This document shows positions 16,566 through 27,500 of a stretch of 64,000 bases of DNA, piece after piece (positions within the stretch are counted from its first letter, which is position 1; each line of letters opens with the position of its first letter). The stretch is from contig JAYVMW010000035.1 in the NCBI GenBank assembly GCA_043758755.1, forward strand, positions 1-64,000. The letters run 5' to 3'. Made by a program: the position numbers and the translations under genes. Origin of the DNA: Solimicrobium sp043758755 (GTDB lineage: Bacteria; Pseudomonadota; Gammaproteobacteria; Burkholderiales; Burkholderiaceae_D). The notes under the pieces were generated by a model. That model did no database searches and was not told the DNA's origin. It saw nothing but the letters and a program-made list of their open reading frames with translations.

Positions 16566-18884
16566 TTATTCCGGTGCCGAAGTCGGCACGAGTATTTCAC
16601 GGTTACCATTGCTTTGCATGCTGGAGACGATGCCGCTCTGTTCCATCTGCTCCAACAGGCGTGCAGCGCGATTGTAACCGATGCGCAGATTGCGCTGTAC
16701 CAGCGAGATCGAGGCGCGCCGGTTTTTAAGTACCACGGCCACGGCTGAATCATACAGTTCATCGGCTTCATTGCCGCTGGCTGCGGCCACGCCATCGAGT
16801 GACAACTGGGTACCATCGTCGGCCACGCCGCCTTCCAGAATGCCTTCGACGTAATTCGGCTCACCCTGTTTTTTAAGAAACTCCACGACCCGGTGCACTT
16901 CTTCATCAGACACAAACGCACCATGCACCCGCACCGGAAAGCCGGTTCCGGGCGGCATGTACAGCATGTCACCCATACCGAGCAGCGATTCCGCGCCCAT
17001 CTGGTCCAGAATGGTACGCGAGTCGATTTTGCTGCTGACCTGAAAAGCGATCCGGGTCGGAATGTTGGCCTTGATCAGACCGGTAATTACATCCACCGAA
17101 GGGCGCTGGGTAGCCAGGATAAGATGCAGACCGGCCGCACGCGCTTTCTGCGCAATCCGGGCAATCAGTTCTTCCACCTTTTTGCCGACCACCATCATCA
17201 GGTCGGCCAGCTCGTCGATGATGATGACGATGGTAGGCAATTCTTCCAGCGGCTCCGGCGCGTCGGGCGTCAGGCTGAACGGATTCGGAATATGTTTTTC
17301 ATGGCGTGCCGCTTCTTCAATCTTGTGGTTGTAACCGGCCAGATTGCGCACACCCAGCTTGGACATCAACCGATAGCGCCGTTCCATTTCATTGACGGCC
17401 CAGTTGAGCGCATGACCGGCCTGACGCATGTCGGTGACAACCGGCGCGAGCAAATGAGGAATCCCTTCGTAGACCGACATTTCCAGCATTTTCGGATCGA
17501 TCAGAATCATGCGCACCTGCTTGGGATCCGACTTGTACAGCAGCGACAGCAATGTGGCATTGATACCGACCGATTTACCTGAACCGGTGGTGCCGGCTAC
17601 CAGCAAGTGCGGCATTTTGGCCAGATCGGCCACCACCGGATTGCCGGCGATGTCCTTGCCCAGCGCAATGGTCAGTGACGAGGTACTGTCGTTGTAGAGC
17701 TGGGAGCCGAGAATTTCAGTCAGGCGCACAATCTGGCGCTTGGGATTGGGCAGCTCCAGCCCCATGAACGTTTTACCGGGGATGGTTTCCACTACGCGAA
17801 TCGAGGTTATCGACAGCGAACGGGCCAGATCACGCGCCAGGCCCACAATCTGACTGCCCTTGACGCCGGTGGCCGGATCGATTTCGTAACGGGTAATCAC
17901 AGGTCCCGGGTAAGCCGCCACCACTTTGACTTCCACGCCGAAATCGGACAGTTTTTTCTCAATCAGACGGCTGGTGAATTCCAGCGTTTCCACACTCACG
18001 GTTTCCTGCACTGCCTTGGCTTCATCCAGCAGCGCCAGCGGCGGCAGCGCGTTGTCGCTCAGATCGGAAAACAGCGTGGCCTGCTTTTCTTTTTCAACCC
18101 GCTCTGAACGTACCACCGCCACCACCTGCGGCTCAATCCGGACCGGTGCAGCTTCCACGTGTTTGGCGCGTTCCTGCACCACCACAACTTCACGCTGGCT
18201 GGCGGCCACCTGCCCGACCAGACGGTCCTGGCGTGCGGTATATTTTTTGATGAACCACTGCACGGTCAATTCCAGCCAGGTGCCGATAGTTTCAGCGACG
18301 GTCAGCCAGGAAACCTGAAACAGCACGCTGATGCCCAGACCAATGAGCACCAGAAACATCAGCGTGGCGCCGGTAAAACCAAACGTGTTGAAGGCCGCTT
18401 TGCCAATCACTTCGCCCAGCATCCCGCCGGGTGCACGCGGCAGCTGAAACTGGTAGGAATACATGCGCAGATATTCAATACCCATGCTGCCCGAAATCAG
18501 CATGGCAAAGCCGATGGCCCGCAGCCAGCCCATAAAGCGATGTTCCGGCTCCCAGTTTTCCATATGATTTAACTGGGAATACGCGCGTGACACAGTAATA
18601 ACCAGTAATAAAAACCACCACCAGGCCGACTTGCCAAACACATACAGCAACAAATCGGCAGTCCAGGCCCCGATTCTTCCGCCCCAGTTGGCAATATGTT
18701 CAACCTGGGTGGATTGCGACCAAGCTGGATCGCTGCTTGAGTAGGTCAGCATAATCATGGCCAGAAATGCGGTAATCGCCAATAAAATCAACCACCTGGC
18801 TTCGCTGAGCAATAACACCATGCGGCCAGGCTTGTCGTTCTGTCGGTCTTTGTCGGGGGCTCGGGTGTAGGCGGGTTTGCTCAT
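16566..18884 (-). CDS. ftsK: DNA translocase FtsK
   Basis: This 772-residue septal DNA pump coordinates chromosome dimer resolution with division. The N-terminus has about four membrane helices (residues ~25-200), then a short linker, and the RecA-like motor with Walker A GTTGSGKSVGIN near residue 430 and IVIIIDELADLMMVVGKKVE further on. The C-terminal gamma winged-helix domain includes KNRRASISLVQRNLRIGYNR and recognises KOPS. It is a short-linker FtsK compared with E. coli (about 1,330 residues), as in most betaproteobacteria. It is divergent from trxB across a 127-base promoter region. Confidence 0.97.
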   Translation of the reverse strand: MSKPAYTRAPDKDRQNDKPGRMVLLLSEARWLILLAITAFLAMIMLTYSSSDPAWSQSTQVEHIANWGGRIGAWTADLLLYVFGKSAWWWFLLLVITVSRAYSQLNHMENWEPEHRFMGWLRAIGFAMLISGSMGIEYLRMYSYQFQLPRAPGGMLGEVIGKAAFNTFGFTGATLMFLVLIGLGISVLFQVSWLTVAETIGTWLELTVQWFIKKYTARQDRLVGQVAASQREVVVVQERAKHVEAAPVRIEPQVVAVVRSERVEKEKQATLFSDLSDNALPPLALLDEAKAVQETVSVETLEFTSRLIEKKLSDFGVEVKVVAAYPGPVITRYEIDPATGVKGSQIVGLARDLARSLSITSIRVVETIPGKTFMGLELPNPKRQIVRLTEILGSQLYNDSTSSLTIALGKDIAGNPVVADLAKMPHLLVAGTTGSGKSVGINATLLSLLYKSDPKQVRMILIDPKMLEMSVYEGIPHLLAPVVTDMRQAGHALNWAVNEMERRYRLMSKLGVRNLAGYNHKIEEAARHEKHIPNPFSLTPDAPEPLEELPTIVIIIDELADLMMVVGKKVEELIARIAQKARAAGLHLILATQRPSVDVITGLIKANIPTRIAFQVSSKIDSRTILDQMGAESLLGMGDMLYMPPGTGFPVRVHGAFVSDEEVHRVVEFLKKQGEPNYVEGILEGGVADDGTQLSLDGVAAASGNEADELYDSAVAVVLKNRRASISLVQRNLRIGYNRAARLLEQMEQSGIVSSMQSNGNREILVPTSAPE

Positions 18885-19011
18885 AAATCCTATGGAGAAA
18901 CATTGTCTTTGGTAAAATAATCTATAATCTTAACCAGTTTTGAAAAAGGTGCAATCAATTACGCCTTTGGCACTGTCAATTGTTTAGTCAAATATCCCAC
19001 AGGAATCAATC

Positions 19012-19956
19012 ATGTCTACCCCAAAACACGCCCATGTCCTTATTCTCGGCTCAGGTCCTGCCGGTTACAGCGCCGCTGTCTATGCTGCACGTGCGAATTT
19101 AAAGCCGGTATTGATCACCGGCGTGGAACAGGGTGGCCAGCTCATGACCACGACCGACGTGGAAAACTGGCCGGCCGATCCGATGGGCGTGCAGGGTCCG
19201 GAACTCATGCAACGTTTCCAGCAGCATGCCGAACGCTTCAACACCGAAATCATTTTTGACTATATTCACACTGCCAAACTCAACGAAAAGCCGTTACGCC
19301 TGATCGGTGATCAGGGCGAATACACCTGTGATTCGCTCATCATCGCAACTGGTGCCTCGGCACAGTATCTTGGTCTGCCGTCTGAGCAGGGCTTTATGGG
19401 CAAAGGGGTGTCGGCCTGCGCCACCTGCGACGGCTTTTTTTATCGCGGCAAGGAAGTCGCCGTGGTCGGCGGTGGCAATACGGCAGTGGAAGAAGCGCTG
19501 TATCTGTCCAATATCGCCAGCAAGGTCACGGTCGTGCACCGCCGCGACAAATTCCGCGCTGAAGCAATTCTGATTGACCGCCTCATGGCCAAGGTTGCAG
19601 AAGGCAAGATTGAAATCAAATGGAATCACACCCTCGATGAAGTCACCGGCGACGCTACCGGCGTGACCGGTATCAATATCAAGGCCAATGACGGCAAAAT
19701 TAGCGCCGTTCCATTACACGGCGTATTCATCGCCATCGGCCATAAACCGAACACCTCGATTTTTGAAGGTCAGATGGACATGCATAACGGCTACATCAAG
19801 ACTAAAACCGGACTGGAAGGCATGGCCACCGCCACCAGCGTGCCGGGCGTGTTTGCCGCCGGCGACGTGCAGGACCATGTGTACCGTCAGGCCATCACCA
19901 GTGCCGGCACCGGCTGCATGGCGGCTCTGGATGCGCAACGTTTTCTGGAAGGTTAA
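19012..19956 (+). CDS. trxB: Thioredoxin-disulfide reductase
   Basis: This 314-residue FAD/NADPH enzyme reduces thioredoxin in the cytosol. The FAD-binding motif GSGPAGYSAAVYAARANL is at the N-terminus, the redox-active pair is CATCDG (Cys137/Cys140 by count), the NADPH site is VGGGNTAVEEALYLSN, and the C-terminal FAD motif is FAAGDVQDHVYRQAI. It has a good ribosome site (AGGAATC). A TATAAT at 18923-18928 lies in the spacer shared with ftsK and may be its -10 element, although no matching -35 was clear. Confidence 0.98.
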   Translation: MSTPKHAHVLILGSGPAGYSAAVYAARANLKPVLITGVEQGGQLMTTTDVENWPADPMGVQGPELMQRFQQHAERFNTEIIFDYIHTAKLNEKPLRLIGDQGEYTCDSLIIATGASAQYLGLPSEQGFMGKGVSACATCDGFFYRGKEVAVVGGGNTAVEEALYLSNIASKVTVVHRRDKFRAEAILIDRLMAKVAEGKIEIKWNHTLDEVTGDATGVTGINIKANDGKISAVPLHGVFIAIGHKPNTSIFEGQMDMHNGYIKTKTGLEGMATATSVPGVFAAGDVQDHVYRQAITSAGTGCMAALDAQRFLEG

Positions 19957-19961
19957 TCGCC

Positions 19962-20615
19962 GTGAAGCGCGCACCGATCAAGGATCTCAATGAGTTAAGC
20001 AGTCTGAAGCAGCAACTCAAAGTGCGCGCTGAAGCCGAAAAAATCGCAGAGCTGCAACGACAGGCCGATGAACGTGCGGCGCAAAAAGAAGCCGGCCTGT
20101 TCAGAAGCAATATCGGCGCCATCACGCCGCTCAAACCACCCGATACGTATCAGCATCCACGCTATGCGGTGCCGGTGCAGCCGGTCAAGAACCAACCACG
20201 TGAAATCACCAGCATGGCACAGGCCATGCAGGATATCGAACAGTGGTCGGATGAATTTGACGCCAGTCAGATCGATGAAGAAGAAGGTGCGAGCTACGTC
20301 GCCAAAGGCAGCAGCCCGGACCTGCTGGCCAAATTGCGCAAGGGCCAGTGGCCGGCACAGGCCTTTCTTGATCTGCACGGCATGCAGCGCGATGCGGCGC
20401 GCACGGCACTGGCAGATTTTTTAAAGCGCTCCAGGCTGGCCCGGCTGCGCTGCGTGTGCATTATCCACGGCAAGGGATTCAATTCAACTCAACCCGCGGT
20501 ATTGCCGGGCAAGGTGCGCAGCTGGCTGAGTCAGTCTGAACTGGTGCTGGCGTTCTGCCCGGCCGCTGTGAAGGATGGCGGGGCTGGGGCGGTGCAGGTT
20601 TTGCTGGCGGTTTGA
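19962..20615 (+). CDS. Smr-domain protein
   Basis: This 217-residue protein has a charged N-terminal helix (about residues 10-50, LKQQLKVRAEAEKIAELQRQ) and a C-terminal Smr (MutS2-related) domain. The domain shows the family motifs LDLHGMQRDAARTALADFL (about residue 136) and CIIHGKGFNS, where the HGKG loop is the nuclease/nucleic-acid-binding hallmark. Stand-alone Smr proteins have been linked to RNA cleavage or mismatch-related processing; the role here is unknown. It follows trxB by 5 bases and is probably co-transcribed. Confidence 0.9.
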   Translation: MKRAPIKDLNELSSLKQQLKVRAEAEKIAELQRQADERAAQKEAGLFRSNIGAITPLKPPDTYQHPRYAVPVQPVKNQPREITSMAQAMQDIEQWSDEFDASQIDEEEGASYVAKGSSPDLLAKLRKGQWPAQAFLDLHGMQRDAARTALADFLKRSRLARLRCVCIIHGKGFNSTQPAVLPGKVRSWLSQSELVLAFCPAAVKDGGAGAVQVLLAV

Positions 20616-20816
20616 TGTTTCATTCTGGACCGGAAGTATTGTCTGAATTTTCAATAAAAATTTTTCCGGCCGTTCACACGGAGATGAAATACAACAGTGA
20701 AGTCGAAGAATTTTAATAATTGCCCCAATAATAAATTTCCACCTTGTGCAACTGATATCATTCTTTGCAGCAATTAAAGCGCATTTTTTCATCCACTTCC
20801 CTCTGAAAAATACACA

Positions 20817-23800
20817 GTGAATTCATTCAATGACACAGCGCGCATCATTCGCATCGCCTTTGCAATAACTGTCATCGCCCTGCTGGCCCATGCTCTTGGA
20901 TTAACGCCAAACAATGGCGATATCAATTTTTTGCGAAACGCAAATACAGACGGGTTTTACTCGCAGCTCGGTTTTAATTTGTTTAGCTGCCTGATTCCTT
21001 ATTTCATCATGAAGCGCCACTGGAAAGAACGGGCGGCTGTTTTACTGGCCGGGCTGATTACAGCCGTCATTTTCTGGTTCGCCCACCCGGATTCCTGGCA
21101 TCTGGAATTCTGGTCACTTTCAAACGCATTCCATTCCTTTATCGGACTCGGGATATTTTCTGTCATTGCGATATTAATCGACAAAAATGAAGACCGCAAA
21201 AACCAGAACCGCCAGATCATAAATCTGCTGATTTTCATGATGGCATTTCAATTCAGCGTTTTGTCCCTGCTGGATCTGACAATCGCGCTGCACCCCAAAG
21301 CCTGGGACCCGGTCGTGTTCCTGATTGATTCGAGCCTGGGATTCAAACCCAGCATACTGGTTGCGCAACAGGTTGCAGGCATTCCCGTTTTAAAATCCGT
21401 GCTGGAATTTGTCTATGCCTGGTCACCGATGGCCATTCTGTTTTTATGCGGACTGCAGCTCCGAAATAAATCCATGGCGCCGGCAAACATCCTGCTGATC
21501 TGGGCAGTTTCTACCATAGCCGGCCTGCTGGCCTATCACCTCTGCCCTGTGGCGGGTCCGGGACATTTTTTTGGACCGATCGTCTTTCCGGATCACGTAC
21601 CGGCCATAAACACCATTTCACCTTATCTGAATTTTGTTCAACCTTCCTACCGCAACGGTTTGCCGTCGATGCATTTTGGCATGGCCCTGATGGCGCTGTT
21701 TACTGCCCGCTACCAGCAATCGCGTCTGATCAGTGTCAGTTTTTTCATTATCGCAGTCCTGGTGATGCTGTCCACCCTGTCCACCGGCGAACATTACCTG
21801 ATTGATCTGGTCGTCTCATTCCCTTTTGTTGTCGCCATCCAGTCTTACTGCACTCACGTCGACACAGCAGGACAGAAATTGCGCATGCAGGCAATCATTG
21901 CCGGGATTGGCATGTGGCTGATGTGGGTGCTGCTGGTCCGGTCCGGTCTGACGGTTTTCCTGAATCTGCCTGGCTTTACCTGGGTTGTGGCGGCCCTGAC
22001 TGTTACGGCAAGCCTGCTGGTGTACCGAAGAATCTGGCCGCATGAAGTCTGGAGCAGCACGACCGAACCTGTCAGATCTGCCCTGCCGATTGTGCGATCG
22101 GAACTCGGGTTGAATGTAACAGTCATGTTTTATATTTCAGGCTTCACCGGATTGATGTACGAAGTCATTTTTTCAAAAGAACTCGCACTGGCATTTGGCG
22201 GCATGGCAACGTCCACCTACACTGTGCTCACCGTGTATATGGGAGGCATGGCTACCGGTTCATGGCTGGGAGGAATGCTGATCAGCCGGACCCGGCGCAG
22301 TGGTCTGGCGATTTATGCCGCCTGTGAATTCATGATCGGGATTTACTGCCTGATGACACCATTTTTATTTACCCAGATCAGAAATCTGTATGTCGTTCTG
22401 GCAGCAGGCATTGCACCAGATGCCACGAGTCTGATTATTTTGCGCATTGTGTGCGGCAGTCTGGTTTTACTTGTCCCGACTATACTGATGGGAATGACAC
22501 TGCCGGTCATGGTTTCAGAACTGCAGCGCAAAAACACCGGTATTGGACAGGCCATTTCAAAATTGTATGGTGCCAATACGCTCGGCGCTGCAACTGGCGC
22601 ACTTCTGTCCGGCTATTTCATCCTGCCCTTTCTGGGCGTATTTAAAAGCATTGCCCTCAGTGCCGCCGGCAGTTTGCTGGTCGCTTTTTTTGCACTCAGG
22701 CTGGACAAGCAGTTGGAACCAGCACCTCACAGCGGCCAAACCACGCCACACGATACTGAAACCAATTTTCCTGCGGTCAGCCCCATGATTGCCAGAATGT
22801 GCTTCCTGAGCCTGTTTATCACCGGTTGCGTGACCATGCTCATTGAAGTCAATTACATGCAACTGCTGGGCGTGGTTGCAGGCAATTCGGTGTATGCGTT
22901 TTCGCTGATGCTGTTCTCGTTATTGATGGGGTTAGGTGCAGGCGCTCTGGTTGCCAAATCTGTGTTGGCCAAAAAACTGCCCACTCCGCTGATTCTTACC
23001 CTGCTGTTACTTGCCCTGGCAGGTGTACTGCTCGCGGGTGCATTCCAGTGGAACAGTCTGCCGGCCTCCTTTGCCGCTTACGGCCTTTCCACCGTTCAGC
23101 TAAACTTCAGCGCCCGGGAATCAATCCGTGCCATCACATGCTGGCTGATGATGTTCCCTCCTGCTGTCCTGATCGGGGCATGTTATCCGATCGCGCTGGA
23201 ACTGGCACTGGGAGCCAGGCAGCCGGAAAACCGATCCAGGTTACTGGGTGGCGCAATTGGCTTTAATACGTTAGGCAACATCGCCGGCACCTTGCTGGGT
23301 GGTTTTTTGCTGATCCCTGCGCTGGGGATGTTGAAAACCATTTGGATCAGCGCCGCACTGTGCCTGTTGTCCGGCTTGCTGATCACTGCTGCTGCCAGAC
23401 TGTTTAAAAACGCTGCAGTGCTGACAGCCGCAGCACTGGTCATGATTTTATTCAGCATACAACCGGCAGGGTTTAATTACACATTGCTGGCCTCCGGGTC
23501 CAACGTGTATTTTGCCTATCGCGACAATGGCACCGTCATTGACCACGCTGAAAGTCTGGATGGCGGATTGACTGCCGTCAGCACCAAAGACGATAAACAA
23601 AACGGTGTGATAAAAACCTTGCTGACCAATGGAAAATTTCAGGGAAACAATGCCCTGCGCGGTGAAATGCCGGCACAGCTCAGTTTTGCAGTTACACCGT
23701 TATTGCATACACTGGCGCGCGACAATGCGTTGGTGATCGGCTATGGAACCGGAGTCAGTGCGCGCGCGGTCAAAGAGGCGGGATTTTTGCAGCTCGATAT

Positions 23801-24503
23801 TGTTGATTTGAGCCGGGACCTGGTGACCCTCGCAAATCGGCACTTTGGCAACATCAATAAAAATACATCGACCCAACCCGGAGTGACAACCTTCATCACC
23901 GACGGCAGAAATTTTTTGCTGCTACAAAACAAAAAATACGATCTGATCAGCATGGAAATTACGTCGATCTGGTTTGCCGGCGCAGCCTCACTGTACAACC
24001 AGGAATTCTATGAACTTGCATCCGGCAGACTGACCGAACATGGCGTACTGCAGCAATGGATACAGATACATCATCTTTCACCGGTCGATCTGGCCTCTAT
24101 TCTGAGCACGGCGCGCACGGTCTTCCCGATAGTCAATCTGTACGTGATAGGCGGACAAGGCATACTCATTGCAGAGAAAACGCCCGACAATATACCGCCA
24201 GAAACCGCAATCAGTCTGATGCGGGCCAAACCTGGACTCATGGACATGTTTAACGAAGTGAATCTGGACCCGTCCAACCTCAGGGATGGATTGATTCTTT
24301 CATCCGACGACACAAATCGCCTGATCAAAAGTTTTGCAAACAGCAGTGACTTTGTCGTATCGACAGATGACAATCTGTTTCTGGAGTATTCAACTCCAAA
24401 AGGGAATGCCATGGACCCGGTGAAATCGTCCAACCAGCTAATGGGATTCCTGCAACACTTTTCTTCACAACAACGAGGAGCCGTGCGACCGACTGCCCCC
24501 TGA
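20817..24503 (+). CDS. Giant membrane fusion protein, paralog 1: PAP2 + multi-helix membrane region + spermidine-synthase-like domain
   Basis: This 1,228-residue protein begins at a GTG. Residues 1-415 form a polytopic membrane unit with PAP2-superfamily (PAP2_3/Aur1-like) motifs: CPVAGPGHFFG, YRNGLPSMHFG (about 279) and STGEHYLIDLVVSFPF (about 323), which keep the two His and one Asp expected in a phosphatase/phosphotransferase. Residues ~430-890 hold a second membrane unit of roughly a dozen helices starting GFTGLMYEVIFSKELALAFG, as in fused MFS/spermidine-synthase proteins. Residues ~900-1228 are a cytosolic Rossmann domain: VIGYGTGVSARAVKEAGF, DGRNFLLLQNKKYDLI and STDDNLFLEYSTP. The aspartate expected after YDLI in true aminopropyltransferases is absent. 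Function is unknown; a lipid or glycan headgroup transfer role is speculative. The next paralog starts 54 bases downstream. Confidence 0.8.
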   Translation: MNSFNDTARIIRIAFAITVIALLAHALGLTPNNGDINFLRNANTDGFYSQLGFNLFSCLIPYFIMKRHWKERAAVLLAGLITAVIFWFAHPDSWHLEFWSLSNAFHSFIGLGIFSVIAILIDKNEDRKNQNRQIINLLIFMMAFQFSVLSLLDLTIALHPKAWDPVVFLIDSSLGFKPSILVAQQVAGIPVLKSVLEFVYAWSPMAILFLCGLQLRNKSMAPANILLIWAVSTIAGLLAYHLCPVAGPGHFFGPIVFPDHVPAINTISPYLNFVQPSYRNGLPSMHFGMALMALFTARYQQSRLISVSFFIIAVLVMLSTLSTGEHYLIDLVVSFPFVVAIQSYCTHVDTAGQKLRMQAIIAGIGMWLMWVLLVRSGLTVFLNLPGFTWVVAALTVTASLLVYRRIWPHEVWSSTTEPVRSALPIVRSELGLNVTVMFYISGFTGLMYEVIFSKELALAFGGMATSTYTVLTVYMGGMATGSWLGGMLISRTRRSGLAIYAACEFMIGIYCLMTPFLFTQIRNLYVVLAAGIAPDATSLIILRIVCGSLVLLVPTILMGMTLPVMVSELQRKNTGIGQAISKLYGANTLGAATGALLSGYFILPFLGVFKSIALSAAGSLLVAFFALRLDKQLEPAPHSGQTTPHDTETNFPAVSPMIARMCFLSLFITGCVTMLIEVNYMQLLGVVAGNSVYAFSLMLFSLLMGLGAGALVAKSVLAKKLPTPLILTLLLLALAGVLLAGAFQWNSLPASFAAYGLSTVQLNFSARESIRAITCWLMMFPPAVLIGACYPIALELALGARQPENRSRLLGGAIGFNTLGNIAGTLLGGFLLIPALGMLKTIWISAALCLLSGLLITAAARLFKNAAVLTAAALVMILFSIQPAGFNYTLLASGSNVYFAYRDNGTVIDHAESLDGGLTAVSTKDDKQNGVIKTLLTNGKFQGNNALRGEMPAQLSFAVTPLLHTLARDNALVIGYGTGVSARAVKEAGFLQLDIVDLSRDLVTLANRHFGNINKNTSTQPGVTTFITDGRNFLLLQNKKYDLISMEITSIWFAGAASLYNQEFYELASGRLTEHGVLQQWIQIHHLSPVDLASILSTARTVFPIVNLYVIGGQGILIAEKTPDNIPPETAISLMRAKPGLMDMFNEVNLDPSNLRDGLILSSDDTNRLIKSFANSSDFVVSTDDNLFLEYSTPKGNAMDPVKSSNQLMGFLQHFSSQQRGAVRPTAP

Positions 24504-24557
24504 CCCGAGCAGCAAAAATTCGAAGCGCTTCAACTACAAAAAACGCCTGTAAAAAAT

Positions 24558-27500
24558 ATGATTTCATTTGATGAACAAAAGTTGATTCGCATTATTTCAA
24601 TATTTATTTTATTCATTGGAATAACGGGAAGTTTTTTAGGTTTGGCATCAAATCCAGGGGTTACCACTTTTATTGCCAGTTTGCACACACCTGGCTTCTA
24701 TACCAATCTGGGCTTTTTTACCCTGGCCTGCATCATTCCCTATGCTTTTGCCAAACGCCCGGTCAAAGAAAAAATTACTGTTTTGGCGCTTGGCGCCTGT
24801 TCTGCCGTAATCGTATGGCGCATACAACTTGACTCGTGGCAGTTACCCTTCTGGTCCATTGCCAATGCACTTGTTTCAGCGATTGGGTTTTGTTTGTTTT
24901 CTATCGCCGCCATATTCATCGATACCAATCCGGAGAAAAAAAACAGAGCATTGGTTCAGCACTTTAAAACACTCTATCTGTTTGTTTTTGCACTTAAATT
25001 CAGCGCTTTTGATTTAGTAGATTTCACTATTTCCCTGCACCCGGTTACGTATGACAGCGTGGCATTTTTTATTGATTCCACAATGGGCTTCTACCCAAGT
25101 GTTGTCGTTGCCAGACTTGCCGGATCCTATCCATTTCTAAAATCGTTTCTCGAAGTTGTTTATGCCTGGGTCATTGTCGGGCTGCCATTTTTGATTGGGC
25201 TTCAACTGAAACAAAAACAGACACCGCCTGCCAATTTACTTCTGGTCTGGGCAGTGACAACCATCAGCAGCGTACTGGCCTACCATCTTTGCCCCATATC
25301 AGGCCCGGCGTATTTTTTCGGACCGGAAATTTTTCCCAATGCCGTTCCCGTCATTGACGCAATTGCACACACACCAACCATCGTTAATCCAAATTATCGC
25401 AATGGGTTTCCTTCCGTGCATTTGGGTACGGCTTTAATTATGGTGTTTGCCGCATGGCATCAGAAATCAAGATTACTGAAATTCATATTCACCGTGGTTG
25501 CAATACTCACTGCGCTGTCCACGCTGTCGACAGGAGAACACTATCTGGTCGATTTGGTGGTGGCATTTCCTTATTTCGTTGCTGTTCAATCGATTTGCAC
25601 TCATGTTCGACCCGAAGGGCAAACCTGTCGGATGCGCGCCTTCTGGACCGGAGTGGCTTTATGGCTGATGTGGGTAATATTGGTACGCTACGGCCTGGTC
25701 CTGTTTCAGAACCTGCCTGGTTTCACCTATGTTGCTGAAATATTGACTGTTGCAGCCAGCCTGTACCTCTACAAACAGGTTCTTCCCTATACGGTACGCG
25801 ATCACACTGCGCCAGAGAAAAACCACCTGTCAGCCTGCTTTGGAACGCCGGACCGTATCGGCATTTATGCCATGTTTTTTATTTCCGGATTGACAGGACT
25901 GATCACTGAACTTGTTTTTTCAAAGCAGCTGTCTGTCGTATTTGGTGACATGGCCACGCAAACCGTTACCGTACTGGCCATTTATATGGGCGGACTTGCG
26001 GCAGGGGCATGGCTGGGCGGAATTTTAGTGACCCGTTCCAGAAAAAGTGGTTTCATTATTTGCGCTGTCTGCGCACTTTCGATTGGTGCTTACAGTCTTG
26101 CCAGCCCTGCTTTATTTTTACTAGCAAGAGATCTGTATGTCCATGCGGCGCAAAACATGGGCAATGATTTACGTGCTGGTTTAGAAGGTCTGGTTTTATT
26201 TATACCCTCCATATTGATGGGAATAACCCTGCCCGTCATGACGTTTGAATTGCAACAACGCGGCACAACGACAGGACGGGCCATTTCATCGCTGTATGGT
26301 GCCTACTCCCTGGGCGCAGCAACGGGCGCGTTACTGGCGGGTTACTTCTTGCTGCCATTGCTCGGCGCCTATAAAACCATGGCATTGAGTGCAGTATGCA
26401 GTCTGGCGGTTGCATTCATAGCGCTCAAATTAAACAAGCGCGTTGCTGTCAATATGAATGAACGGCCTTCGGCAAATGAAGAATTGCCAAAGCCAATGTT
26501 CAGCGTATCCCGACAAGTAGCCAATTCTGCTTTGCTGGCACTGGTTATAGCCGGTTGCGTAACGATGTTAATGACAGTGGCATACATGCATTTGTTAGCC
26601 GTGGTGGCCGGTAACAGCGTTTACGCATTTTCGTTAATGTTATTTTTCCTGTTGGCAGGATCAGGTGTCGGCGCAACACTTGCCCGCTATGCATTTAATT
26701 CCGCAAAACCGACAGCAATGATTTATTCATTATTACTGTTTGGGCTGGCCAGTATTTTATTGGTGGGTGCATTTCAATGGAATAACCTCCCGGCCCTGTT
26801 TGCGGCTTACGGCTCTTACACCTGGCAACTCAACTTCAGTGCGAAAGAAGCGATACGCGCACTGGTGTGCTGGTGGATGCTGTTCCCGGCAGCCGTTTTG
26901 ATGGGAGCGTGTTACCCAATCGCGCTTGAATTGGCCGCATCGGCACAATCTCAGCCGGCCCGGATTAAAGCGGCTGCGAATGCCATCAGCCTCAATACCA
27001 TCGGCAATGTCCTGGGCACGGTAACAGGCGGATTGCTGTTGATCCCCATGATTGGAAGCCTCAATACCATCAGGCTCTGCGCTGCCCTCTGTCTGTTGGC
27101 TGGTATTGTTGTTAGCGTCGCTGACAGGCGTCTGACATCGCCGACGATATTGGCATCGATGTCTTTCGTCATCATGCTGTTTGCTGTTCAACCTGATTCC
27201 TTGAATTACACGCAGCTGTCCTCCGGCTCCAACATTTTTTTTGCGTTTCAACATTGGGGCGAGGTAATTGATCACTCGGAAAGCCTGGATGGTGGTCTGA
27301 GCACAGTTTCGGTAATTAACGGGAAAAATCAACGCGCCGTCAAAACGCTGGTCACCAACGGCAAATTTCAGGGCAACAATGACCTGCGTGGTGAAGTGCC
27401 GGCGCAGCTCGGCTTTACCGGCATCGCATTGCTGCATACTGTCGCGCGCGACAATGCGCTGGTGATCGAATATGGAACCGGGGTCAGTGCACGTGCATTC

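Noticed and set aside
18966..18985. TGGCACTGTCAATTGT upstream of trxB as a sigma-54 promoter
   Set aside because: The spacer is one base too long and the -12 GC is missing; trxB is a housekeeping gene.
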